In this document: in pieces, positions 5,810 through 12,521 of the stretch
Layout of the letters: every line of letters starts with the position of its first letter
How positions within the stretch are numbered: the stretch's first letter is position 1
Source: Companilactobacillus tucceti DSM 20183
GTDB taxonomy: Bacteria; Bacillota; Bacilli; Lactobacillales; Lactobacillaceae
Reading direction: 5' to 3'
NCBI RefSeq assembly: GCF_001434665.1
Contig: NZ_AZDG01000021.1
Coordinates: forward strand, 1-41,482
DNA length: 41,482 nucleotides
Program-made: the position numbers and the translations under genes
The notes under the pieces: model-generated
What the model saw: the letters and a program-made list of their open reading frames with translations, nothing else
Told to the model about the DNA's origin: nothing
The model's database searches: none

Positions 5810-6064
5810 ATGAATAAACATGATGATACTTTCGATGGATTTTTGATCTGTTCCGGGAATTCTAAAAGGCAAATAAATCAATTTAAACGGTTGTTTACAG
5901 CTGATAATCTTCAGGGTGTCGAAAAAGACAAACGACATTTGCAAATGAGAAAATTATCTAAAAAAGGTGATGCTTATACATTAGATGTTTATGTAAAAAA
6001 AAGAGCTTGTTGGGCATTTCTATGTTGCTTTACAATCATTCAAATTGACAATGAATATTTATGA
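5810..6064 (+). CDS. unknown protein directly upstream of and overlapping the Doc-like gene (probably frameshifted)
   Basis: The ORF gives 84 residues from ATG 5810 (ATG 5801 or GTG 5792 are alternatives; a GAGATGG site favours 5810). Up to DAYTLDVYVKK it looks like a normal mixed alpha/beta protein. After the A8 run at 5995-6002 it turns into an odd Cys/Trp/Phe-rich tail that overlaps the next gene by 14 bases. If one A is removed, the frame reads on as ELVGHFYVALQSFKL and runs without a stop into the Doc-like ORF. So either the two were once a single protein or this one ended differently. No family recognised; a Phd-type antitoxin is not evident. Confidence 0.5.
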   Translation: MNKHDDTFDGFLICSGNSKRQINQFKRLFTADNLQGVEKDKRHLQMRKLSKKGDAYTLDVYVKKRACWAFLCCFTIIQIDNEYL

Positions 6065-6515
6065 AGTTTTAAACGAACAATCGGAAAAATTATTTAAAGA
6101 AGAAACAATTTATGGAATTAAAGATAAAAATGGCCTAGATAGAGTAAATAATTCTATTTACGGAGGCTTTGGTGCATATGACCCATATCCTACTGTTTCA
6201 TCTAAGGCTGCAGCGTTGTGGTATAAAATAGCTACTAACCAATTTTTTCAAAATGGTAATAAAAGAACCGCCTTTCTATCGGCTTTATATTTGCTCATTG
6301 GGAATTTTTATACGTTTGATGTGACTGATGCCAATTTGATGTATGAAATATCGTTACAAGCGGCAAATAAGAAAATAAATGCAAATTATATAGAGAAATT
6401 TATTAATAGTCATATATCGTTAAATTATGATAACATGGCAAGTACATTGGACAGCGGTGAATTTAGTTATTCTCAAGCACTTGTGTTTACAAATTCAGAT
6501 AGTATAATACACTAA
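6051..6515 (+). CDS. Doc-like (Fic fold) protein with substituted catalytic His
   Basis: Doc toxins phosphorylate EF-Tu and use the loop HxFx(D/N)GNKR. This 154-residue protein has the Doc context PTVSSKAAALWYKIA, then N-Q-F-F-Q-N-G-N-K-R-T-A (residues 63-74), where Q64 stands at the catalytic His position while G69, N70, K71 and R72 are kept. The start ATG 6051 has no ribosome site and overlaps the upstream ORF, so it is either translated by coupling or is the C-terminal part of a frameshifted larger protein. The following 64-residue gene may be its partner. Family clear; activity doubtful because of the His to Gln change. Confidence 0.75.
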   Translation: MNIYEVLNEQSEKLFKEETIYGIKDKNGLDRVNNSIYGGFGAYDPYPTVSSKAAALWYKIATNQFFQNGNKRTAFLSALYLLIGNFYTFDVTDANLMYEISLQAANKKINANYIEKFINSHISLNYDNMASTLDSGEFSYSQALVFTNSDSIIH

Positions 6516-6527
6516 AAAGGGAGGAAT

Positions 6528-6722
6528 ATGATTATGAAAAAAGTAAAGATGCCTGCGATTAATTTAAAAACTCCTTTAACGAAGGGCGAGATAGTTCAAT
6601 TTGAGGTTTTAAACTTTTCCCAAAAGTCTCCTAATAATCGAAAAGACATTGAAGAAAATGTGAATGACATTTTAAAGAATCCCAGAGTTTCATCAGTTGT
6701 TCAAAGACTTTCAGAGATATAA
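6528..6722 (+). CDS. small protein downstream of the Doc-like gene, unknown function
   Basis: A 64-residue basic protein behind a strong GGGAGG site; ATG 6528 and ATG 6534 are both possible starts. It has a strand-like N-terminal part (residues 5-30) and a helical C-terminal part (about 38-64, with IEENVNDILKNPRV). It lies 12 bases after the Doc-like stop and before a cassette terminator, so it is co-transcribed. It could be the antitoxin or a regulator, but no known antitoxin motif is visible. Confidence 0.6.
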   Translation: MIMKKVKMPAINLKTPLTKGEIVQFEVLNFSQKSPNNRKDIEENVNDILKNPRVSSVVQRLSEI

Positions 6723-6798
6723 TTCTATTTATGCCTAGTATTTAACGATAGAAAAAACAAATAAATATATTAATAAATTCAGAAATGTTATAAAAATA

Positions 6799-6834
6799 TC
6801 CCACACCTACCAATTTAGGTGTGGGTATTTTTTT
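6799..6834 (+). terminator. terminator (family copy 6)
   Basis: CCCACACCT pairs perfectly with AGGTGTGGG around an 8-base loop, then TATTTTTTT. It closes the Doc-like cassette about 75 bases after the last gene. Confidence 0.88.
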
Positions 6835-6905
6835 GTGCATATAATTTGAAATAATTTTCGTAATATAATAATATTTAAATACAATTAAAGAGAAGGAGTG
6901 ATTTT

Positions 6906-7151
6906 ATGCATTGGTTATGGGTTCTTATTGTAGGCGCGATTATTGGAGCAATTGCTGGAGCCATCACTAATAGAGGAAAATCCATGGGATGGATTGCTAA
7001 TATTGCAGCGGGGATCGTTGGATCATTTATTGGTGAAGGAATACTTGGATCATGGGGACCACAACTTGCAGGAATGGCAATCATTCCTTCATTACTCGGA
7101 GCAATCGTACTTGTATTAATTGTATCCTTTGTTACTAAAAAAATAGCATGA
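6906..7151 (+). CDS. GlsB/YeaQ/YmgE-family stress membrane protein, copy 2
   Basis: Paralogue of the gene at 4079-4324: same length (81 residues), 11 differences, mostly conservative and clustered at the C-terminus. Three glycine-rich membrane helices and the GWIANI motif are kept. The ribosome site (AAGGAGTGATTTT before ATG 6906) is identical to that of copy 1, showing duplication of regulatory sequence as well. The two copies are separated by the Doc-like and RNA cassettes, so one may have arrived independently or by tandem duplication followed by insertion. Confidence 0.85.
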   Translation: MHWLWVLIVGAIIGAIAGAITNRGKSMGWIANIAAGIVGSFIGEGILGSWGPQLAGMAIIPSLLGAIVLVLIVSFVTKKIA

Positions 7152-7163
7152 GGAGGATAAAAG

Positions 7164-7301
7164 ATGAATGTATTAAAAGGAGCTTTTACTTTCATGGCAG
7201 TTAGCACTTTAATAGTTGGAGGTGTCCTAGTTGCAGGCACAATCATTGCAGCAAAGGGTGTAGATTCTGCTGGAGATAAGTTACAAGAAAAAATTCACTA
7301 A
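7164..7301 (+). CDS. 45-residue small membrane protein, trio copy 2
   Basis: Starts at ATG 7164 behind GAGGAGG just after the GlsB stop. One hydrophobic stretch (about residues 7-30, IVGGVLVAGTIIA) and a charged tail ending QEKIH. It matches the 4337-4474 product in length with 34 of 45 residues identical. Changes are mostly I/V/A exchanges in the membrane part, so the protein seems under selection. Function unknown. Confidence 0.75.
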   Translation: MNVLKGAFTFMAVSTLIVGGVLVAGTIIAAKGVDSAGDKLQEKIH

Positions 7302-7326
7302 AATATATAGACAAGGAGACTTTAAA

Positions 7327-7512
7327 ATGAGTATTGATAGTAAAAAAGATATGATCAAAGGTAAAACAAATGAGACGGTCGGTAAAGCAACTGGCGATGA
7401 TAAAAAGGAATTAAAAGGCAAGATACAAGAAAAGGTTAGTCAAGCAAAAGAAAAGACAGATGACATAGTTGATAAAGTTGCTGAAAAAATTAACAACAGG
7501 TCTGAGAAGTAA
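7327..7512 (+). CDS. CsbD-family stress protein, copy 2
   Basis: A 61-residue Lys/Glu-rich helical CsbD protein, 54 of 61 residues identical to the copy at 4501-4686. ATG 7327 follows an AGGAG site. It ends the second stress trio and the prophage coding region. Confidence 0.88.
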   Translation: MSIDSKKDMIKGKTNETVGKATGDDKKELKGKIQEKVSQAKEKTDDIVDKVAEKINNRSEK

Positions 7513-7523
7513 TATCAAATCAG

Positions 7524-7554
7524 CCACATCTACTAATATAGATGTGGATTTTTT
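7524..7554 (+). terminator. terminator after stress trio 2 (family copy 7)
   Basis: CCACATCTA pairs perfectly with TAGATGTGG around a 6-base loop, followed by ATTTTTTG. It is the last of the seven related hairpins and the last gene-related signal of the prophage. Confidence 0.88.
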
Positions 7555-7792
7555 GTTTGTGCAACTTTGTTCATGTTAACACTATTTTTAATAATTGAAA
7601 CAAAAAAACACGCCTATTTTAGACGTGTTTTTCATTCGCTATTGCTTCGCTGTTCCCACATTACTATTTTTTTGAGTACCATTTGAGTACCATGAGTATG
7701 AAATTCTACGAAATTTCGTAAAACCTCAAAAAATAAAAACGTTGTGTTATCAAGGGTTTGCGCCCTTATAAAACGTAATGAAATGTAAAAAA
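7555..7792. other. probable prophage right attachment region next to ssrA
   Basis: This 238-base stretch has no gene. It carries a hairpin ACACG...CGTGT with T runs on both sides (7608-7632), the 11-bp tandem repeats at 7671-7692, and AAGGG/CCCTT (7753-7767). It lies between the last phage gene and the 3' end of ssrA. tmRNA 3' ends are well-known phage integration sites, and the order lysis genes, morons, attR is normal for temperate phages of lactic acid bacteria. The exact crossover core cannot be fixed because the other end of the prophage is outside the window. Confidence 0.5.
7671..7692 (+). repeat. two tandem 11-bp repeats TTTGAGTACCA
   Basis: TTTGAGTACCA occurs at 7671-7681 and again directly at 7682-7692. 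Short direct repeats near an att core are the usual layout of integrase arm-type sites, so this is a candidate arm site; that role is inferred from position. Confidence 0.6.
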
Positions 7793-8156
7793 TGGAGATG
7801 AGGGGAATCGAACCCCTGTCCAAGCATGATGCAATGTAAACTTCTACACTCATAGTTGTACTATTTTTAATTTCGCCACTATGAACGCCGCACAACCTGG
7901 CTAGCCATAGCGACTAACCCCGATTATCTCTTTTTAAACTGTTCAGGCTGCACAATTTAAACGTAGCTCAATTAATTTGAGACCCGGCTCTGACCCTTGA
8001 GCAAAATCAGACGGATCACGCTTAGACTGTTTTTAGGCAGCTAATGCGTAAGAATTATTATTTTTTGCAGTTATAATAAACTGTGTGTTTTTACGGGACA
8101 CGAAAACCGAAGTGCAGTCTACACGCTATCACACATGTCGAATCCAGAACATCCCC
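7793..8156 (-). ncRNA. ssrA: transfer-messenger RNA (tmRNA)
   Basis: Rescues stalled ribosomes by trans-translation. The minus strand starts GGGGATGTTCTGGATTCGAC, close to the canonical tmRNA 5' end, and finishes with the T-arm GGGGTTCGATTCCCC region and an encoded CCA at 7793-7795. The length is 364 nt. The tag frame (8033-8068, minus) has resume codon GCA and reads AKNNNSYALAA then TAA, a tag typical of lactobacilli. A promoter lies just upstream. The gene is complete, so if the prophage is inserted here it restored the 3' end on this side. Confidence 0.96.
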
Positions 8157-8171
8157 AAGATGTTCCCTACT

Positions 8172-8200
8172 ATAATACTCAATTTTTAGAATTTAATCAA
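8172..8200 (-). promoter_or_regulatory. ssrA promoter
   Basis: On the minus strand TTGATT (8195-8200) and TATTAT (8172-8177) are 17 bases apart, and the tmRNA 5' G at 8156 lies 15 bases downstream of the -10. Confidence 0.75.
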
Positions 8201-8956
8201 ATAAAAAGAATTTAGGAATTATTCAATTTAATCAAAATAAATAAAAGTACAAATTTTCACTATTGTATATTGATAATATCTTGAGGTTTTCTTTTAAAAA
8301 CACAACCGGAAATTTGAACAAATTTGATAATAACAATAGAATCTTACATCCAAGTTGTATGCATAATTCACAATTAAGTCAATTGTTAAAAATATTTGAA
8401 ATATGATTCATAAGAGAAGAAAAAAGTTGATGAAATTTGAAAATGTCGATTTATATTTTTTTGTTTAGTTATATTTAAATTTACAATTTTATAATTCAGA
8501 GTCTCTCAAAATATCATTTTCATTTCGCAATTTCACTATGTAAATTATCATCGTTTAAAATAAAAACTGCGAAATCGTTTGAAATAAAAGGGGAAATAAG
8601 ATCTATTAAATCAAGTGTTCACGCTATTTACACAGAATGTGAAATATTCTCTATATAAGAAAGTAATATTTTTTCCTTTTTTATTGACCGGTTTCTATTA
8701 TATGGAAAGTTGTTCAGTCAGAATGTTCAAAAATGACAAATTGTCAATTAATTTGCTTACACTATATAAAAATATTTTTGACAATGATATAATGGAAGCG
8801 CTACAAATGAAGAAATTAACAATGTATGTTTACTAATCAAGTACAATATTTTTTGGTTTAAATCTGGGTAAATCATTAAGTGTTTTTTTGATATGTTAGC
8901 AGATATTGTGAATCTCTTGTTTTGTAATGTACATTAAAAAATTGGGGGAATGGCTT
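8201..8956. other. AT-rich 756-base intergenic region before the ydj/ynj-like operon
   Basis: I see no convincing gene. Short frames here have no ribosome site and unusual composition. Notable items are an inverted repeat TGACAA-A-TTGTCA near 8733-8746, a TATAAT at 8788-8793 and a weak cre-like sequence TGGAAGCGCTACA just after it (8793-8805). The operon promoter must lie in here or just upstream of 8944, but no clear -35/-10 pair with correct spacing was found close to the first gene. The long AT-rich leader may hold a regulatory RNA. Confidence 0.4.
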
Positions 8957-9997
8957 ATGAAAAAGTTTAAAAAACTTTTCGTAACTGCAACATTACTTTT
9001 GGCCGGTGTTGGTTTGGCTGCAGCATTGAACACCAGTGTTGTTAATGCCGATGCAATTGCATCTAATGACGACACTGAACAAACCGACGGTCCAAGAGTA
9101 TTTGTTAGTCCAAAATGGACCAACAAAGTAATAAAAGGAAAGACCGATGTCAAGAACTATAAGATCTTTGAAGCATCATATGGTAATGACAAGACTTTCA
9201 AGAAAGGTCACATTCCTGGTGCTATCCACATTAACACTAACTCTGTAGAGTCAGAAGCTAATCAATGGAACCTTCTTTCAACTAATAAGATCAAGAAGCT
9301 TCTATTGAAGAATGGTGTAACAAGCAAGACAACATTGATCGTTTATTCAACAGATGTCAATGCTGCTTCAAGAGTTGCTTTTGCTGCATTCACTACTGGT
9401 GTTGATAATATCAAGATCGTTGATGGTGGATACAAAGGATGGACAAAGAGCAATTATAAAGTACAAAAAGGTGCTGCCAAGAATGTCAAAGCAGCTAAAG
9501 ACTTTGGCGTAAAGAACTCAGATAACGCTAAATATGAAATCAAGACACCTGCTGATTTCAAGAAGCAACAAAAAGAAGATCCTAATGTTATTTTAGCAAG
9601 TACTCGTTCATGGAAAGAATTTATTGGTAAGACAAGTGGTTACTCATATATTAAAGATAAGGGTGAACCAAAAGGCGCTGTTTATGCTAAATCAAGTAAA
9701 ACAAGTGCTGATGTAGCTTACTTATTACATAAAGATGGAACTGTTAAATCAGCTTCAGAAATTGCTCCAACTTGGGAAAAATGGGGTATCAAACCAGACA
9801 GTAATATTGATTTCTATTGTGGTACTGGTTGGCGTGCAACTACAGCCTTCTTTATTACATATCAAGCAGGCTGGAAGAACGTTCATGTATACGATGGAGG
9901 CTGGTTCGCATGGGACAAAGCTCATAAGAAGAATCCATCTAAGTATCAAGTTCAAGTAGGAGATCCACGTTCAAAAGACGTTAAAATCTTAAAATAA
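8957..9997 (+). CDS. secreted thiosulfate sulfurtransferase (tandem rhodanese, YnjE-like)
   Basis: Rhodaneses carry sulfur as a Cys persulfide. Start ATG 8957 has GGGGGA 7 bases upstream and gives a signal peptide (KKFKK, hydrophobic core 8-29, cut near VNADA at 33), so the 346-residue product is exported. Two rhodanese domains: residues about 50-165, where the active loop reads VYSTD with S131 at the Cys position, so probably inactive; and about 195-325 with the full loop YCGTGWRA (C288). The motif HIPGAI (85-90) is typical. It heads the operon whose other members match ydjXYZ-ynjBCD, as ynjE ends that operon in E. coli. Sulfur donor and acceptor are unknown. Confidence 0.88.
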   Translation: MKKFKKLFVTATLLLAGVGLAAALNTSVVNADAIASNDDTEQTDGPRVFVSPKWTNKVIKGKTDVKNYKIFEASYGNDKTFKKGHIPGAIHINTNSVESEANQWNLLSTNKIKKLLLKNGVTSKTTLIVYSTDVNAASRVAFAAFTTGVDNIKIVDGGYKGWTKSNYKVQKGAAKNVKAAKDFGVKNSDNAKYEIKTPADFKKQQKEDPNVILASTRSWKEFIGKTSGYSYIKDKGEPKGAVYAKSSKTSADVAYLLHKDGTVKSASEIAPTWEKWGIKPDSNIDFYCGTGWRATTAFFITYQAGWKNVHVYDGGWFAWDKAHKKNPSKYQVQVGDPRSKDVKILK

Positions 9998-10021
9998 AAT
10001 AATATAGGTAGGAATATTATA

Positions 10022-10654
10022 ATGAAAAAAAAGAGCCTTCTAATTAGTTTTTTTGCTAGTTTATTAGTAATTATTGGTATGTTTGCAGTTTCAGATGTTA
10101 CTGCACCGGCAGCAAAATTATCATCAGATAATCCTATTCAAATGAATAAAAAGAAAAAGACTATCACTATGTTAACAACAGTTAACGGTACATACTTTAC
10201 ACAAGGTACGCGTCACGTAATTGTTAACTCTGATGGTACAAATGGTAACAAGTCACTTTTGAAGACTGATGTTCAACCAAAACAAGTTTATAAAGATCTT
10301 AAAAAACTTGGTGCAAAACCAGGTGACAATGTTACAAAACAATCAAAACCAGGTACAAAAGTTAAGGGTACAAAAGTTAAAGTTTATTTCGTAATCAACG
10401 GTAAGAAAATGAGAGCAGAAAAAGCTGTTCAAGTTAATGGTAAAGATGTAAAGAATCTTGACTTCAAGTTTGGTGGAAACATGGCTATGAATAACAAGAT
10501 GAAGACTGGTTGTGTTCTATGTTTCGATAGTTGTGCTGTAGGTACTGTTTCAGGTTCTAAGTATGGTACAGAATATGGTGAACATTTCACTGGTAAATCA
10601 AGTGTTCTACCAAAGGATGGCAAACAAGTTAAAGTTATTATGCAAGTTAAATAA
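10022..10654 (+). CDS. YdjY-like exported Cys-cluster protein
   Basis: A 210-residue exported protein: MKKK and a hydrophobic core (about 5-24), mature part rich in Lys and Thr. Near the C-terminus lies C164-x-x-C167-x-x-x-C171 in GCVLCFDSCAVG, a likely metal or Fe-S/thiol site. E. coli YdjY, encoded between the two TVP38-type genes ydjX and ydjZ, is a comparable exported Cys-containing protein; the same company here (rhodanese before it, two TVP38 proteins after it) supports the relation. Identification leans on context plus this motif. No cleavable Cys lipobox is present, so it may stay membrane-tethered by its signal segment or be released. Confidence 0.65.
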   Translation: MKKKSLLISFFASLLVIIGMFAVSDVTAPAAKLSSDNPIQMNKKKKTITMLTTVNGTYFTQGTRHVIVNSDGTNGNKSLLKTDVQPKQVYKDLKKLGAKPGDNVTKQSKPGTKVKGTKVKVYFVINGKKMRAEKAVQVNGKDVKNLDFKFGGNMAMNNKMKTGCVLCFDSCAVGTVSGSKYGTEYGEHFTGKSSVLPKDGKQVKVIMQVK

Positions 10655-10682
10655 TGTAATTTAATAAAGTGAGGAAAATTAG

Positions 10683-11822
10683 ATGACGAGGTTACGAATT
10701 CTTTATAACGGAGTCGTCATAGGTATTCTCTGTTCTTTAATGGCTTGGAAGTCGACTTGGCTTCAAATGCGTATTCCTTTAGGATGGATCATACCTATCG
10801 TGGCGATTATTGTTTACCTTTGCTACATTTATTATGGTAAGCATCTGCAACAAAACTGGGCAATCTTTAGGTTCCCAGAAACGTTAGGAATTACAGTCGT
10901 CTCATTTCTGATATTATTAATGACATATAGATGGCAACCACTTGTTGTTGTACTGGGAGCAACTATTCGTGAGATATTCCATGCACAGTGGTCGTTTGGA
11001 ATCACTTCTGGAATTGTTTTTGCCGTCTTAATCGTTTGGTTGATTGCTTTATATGTTGATAGTAGAAAACATCCAATTGCAAAAATCGAATCAGGAGATA
11101 AGATCAATAAATTAACTACTCAAAGTAAGATCAGTTTGGTTTTAACAATTGTTTTCTTGGGTCTTTTGATTGGCTTTTATTATTGGATTCCCGCTTATAA
11201 GGATTTCATTGATACAATGACTGCTTTATTAGCAAAATTAGATATCAAAGGTGTTAGAGATTATATCGATAGCTTTGGTATGTGGGGACCTTTCATTTCA
11301 ACATTATTGATGGTTTTCCAATCTGTTTTAGCTCCACTTCCAGCGTTTGTTCTAACATTCGCTAATGCGTATCTATATGGATGGTACTTTGGTGCAGCAT
11401 TATCCTGGGGTAGTGCTATGTTAGGTGCATTGTTGTGCTTCTACATTGCCAGAGGTATTGGCCGTCCATTAGCTGAAAAAATAATCACTAAAAGAGCTCT
11501 AGCAAAAATGGATGGATTTTTCGATGAGTATGGTGATTATACGATTGTGATTTTACGTTTACTACCATTTGTTTCTTTTGACGAAGTTAGTTATGGTGCA
11601 GGTTTTACCGATATGAAGGTCGGTAAGTTCTTGATAGCTACCGGAATTGGTCAACTTCCTGCTACTATTGTCTATTCATTTGTCGGCGGAAGCCTAGGTG
11701 GAAGCAAGATGATGATGTTTATTGGTTTGATTGCCTTTATTATCTTGATCGTGGTTTCAATGGTCGTACGTAAAGTAATGATGAATAAACAACAAAACAA
11801 AAAGCTAAATATGTCCAAATAA
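10683..11822 (+). CDS. TVP38/TMEM64-family membrane protein with extra N-terminal helices (YdjZ/YdjX-like)
   Basis: 379 residues. The C-terminal half (about 190-350) is a VTT/SNARE-associated domain: re-entrant segment with SVLAPLPAFVLTFANAYLYG, then ALSWGSAMLGALLCFYIAR-G, then the signature RLLPFVSFDEVSYGAGFTDM and F-ATGIGQLPAT. The N-terminal half adds about four membrane helices not found in the basic family. VTT proteins are linked to lipid scrambling and undecaprenyl-phosphate or phospholipid recycling. It is the first of two such genes in a row, 28 bases after the YdjY-like gene. Confidence 0.82.
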   Translation: MTRLRILYNGVVIGILCSLMAWKSTWLQMRIPLGWIIPIVAIIVYLCYIYYGKHLQQNWAIFRFPETLGITVVSFLILLMTYRWQPLVVVLGATIREIFHAQWSFGITSGIVFAVLIVWLIALYVDSRKHPIAKIESGDKINKLTTQSKISLVLTIVFLGLLIGFYYWIPAYKDFIDTMTALLAKLDIKGVRDYIDSFGMWGPFISTLLMVFQSVLAPLPAFVLTFANAYLYGWYFGAALSWGSAMLGALLCFYIARGIGRPLAEKIITKRALAKMDGFFDEYGDYTIVILRLLPFVSFDEVSYGAGFTDMKVGKFLIATGIGQLPATIVYSFVGGSLGGSKMMMFIGLIAFIILIVVSMVVRKVMMNKQQNKKLNMSK

Positions 11823-11855
11823 TTGATGGTGTGACTGTAATTATGAGGTGTAGGA

Positions 11856-12509
11856 ATGAAAAAAGTAGTAATTTTTATCGGTTTGATGATCGTAGGAATT
11901 ATCTTCTTTTATGAAACAGGTTTGATAGATGAATTACAAAATGTTTCAGCTATGCAAACATGGTTTCAGCAGCAAGGTTTTCTGGGATACTTTGCGTTCA
12001 TTCTATTGTGTATTATTACTGCCGTCTTTATGCTACCAGGAGGATTATTGGCTATCGTTGCCGGAATCGCCTATGGTGGATTCTTAGGCGGACTATTGAC
12101 CGTTATTGGCAGCACAGTAGGGGCAAGTATTTCATTTGTTCTGGGTAGAACCTTGCTTAGAGATGAAGTAATAAAAAAATATGGTGATAAACCCACCTTT
12201 AATAAGATTATGAATGGTGTAAATGAAAATGGTGTTTCATTTTTGATTTTGACAAGATTAGTTCCTATCTTTCCATACGCATTGCAAAGCTATGCTTACG
12301 CACTAACGCCTATGGGATTTTGGAAATTTTCAACGATATCTGGTTTAACAATGTTACCGGCTTGTTTTATCTATGCCTACATGGCTTCAGATATTCTGAC
12401 GGAAGGATTGTCGACATCGTTGTCGATCAAATTTGCTATTTTTGGCATAATTCTCTTCTTGTTAACATATATTCCAAAGAAAATTGGACAACATAAAAAG
12501 ATGATATAG
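11856..12509 (+). CDS. TVP38/TMEM64-family membrane protein (YdjX-like)
   Basis: 217 residues, standard family length. After one N-terminal helix it has the VTT domain: AVFMLPGGLLAIVAGIAYGG, IGSTVGASISFVLGR-L, and RLVPIFPYALQSYAYALTPM followed by F---SGLTMLPACFIYAYM. It is a multi-pass membrane protein. Paired TVP38 genes flank ydjY in E. coli; here both follow the ydjY-like gene. The 33-base gap to the previous gene and a GAGGTG-like site at ATG 11856 support operon membership. Confidence 0.85.
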   Translation: MKKVVIFIGLMIVGIIFFYETGLIDELQNVSAMQTWFQQQGFLGYFAFILLCIITAVFMLPGGLLAIVAGIAYGGFLGGLLTVIGSTVGASISFVLGRTLLRDEVIKKYGDKPTFNKIMNGVNENGVSFLILTRLVPIFPYALQSYAYALTPMGFWKFSTISGLTMLPACFIYAYMASDILTEGLSTSLSIKFAIFGIILFLLTYIPKKIGQHKKMI

Positions 12510-12521
12510 TGAGGGGATATT

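Noticed and set aside
7632-7895. Minus-strand ORF of 87 codons ending in GTQMVLKK
   Set aside because: Half of it lies in the tmRNA 3' end and it has no ribosome site. The GTQ-like end recalls phage integrase tails, but it is too short to claim a remnant.
8793-8805. cre-like site TGGAAGCGCTACA
   Set aside because: About three mismatches to the CcpA consensus and no carbohydrate gene downstream; kept only as a note in the intergenic entry.
8615-8836. Plus-strand ORF of 73 codons between ssrA and the rhodanese gene
   Set aside because: GTG start without a ribosome site, low-complexity AT-rich composition and no domain pattern; treated as noncoding.
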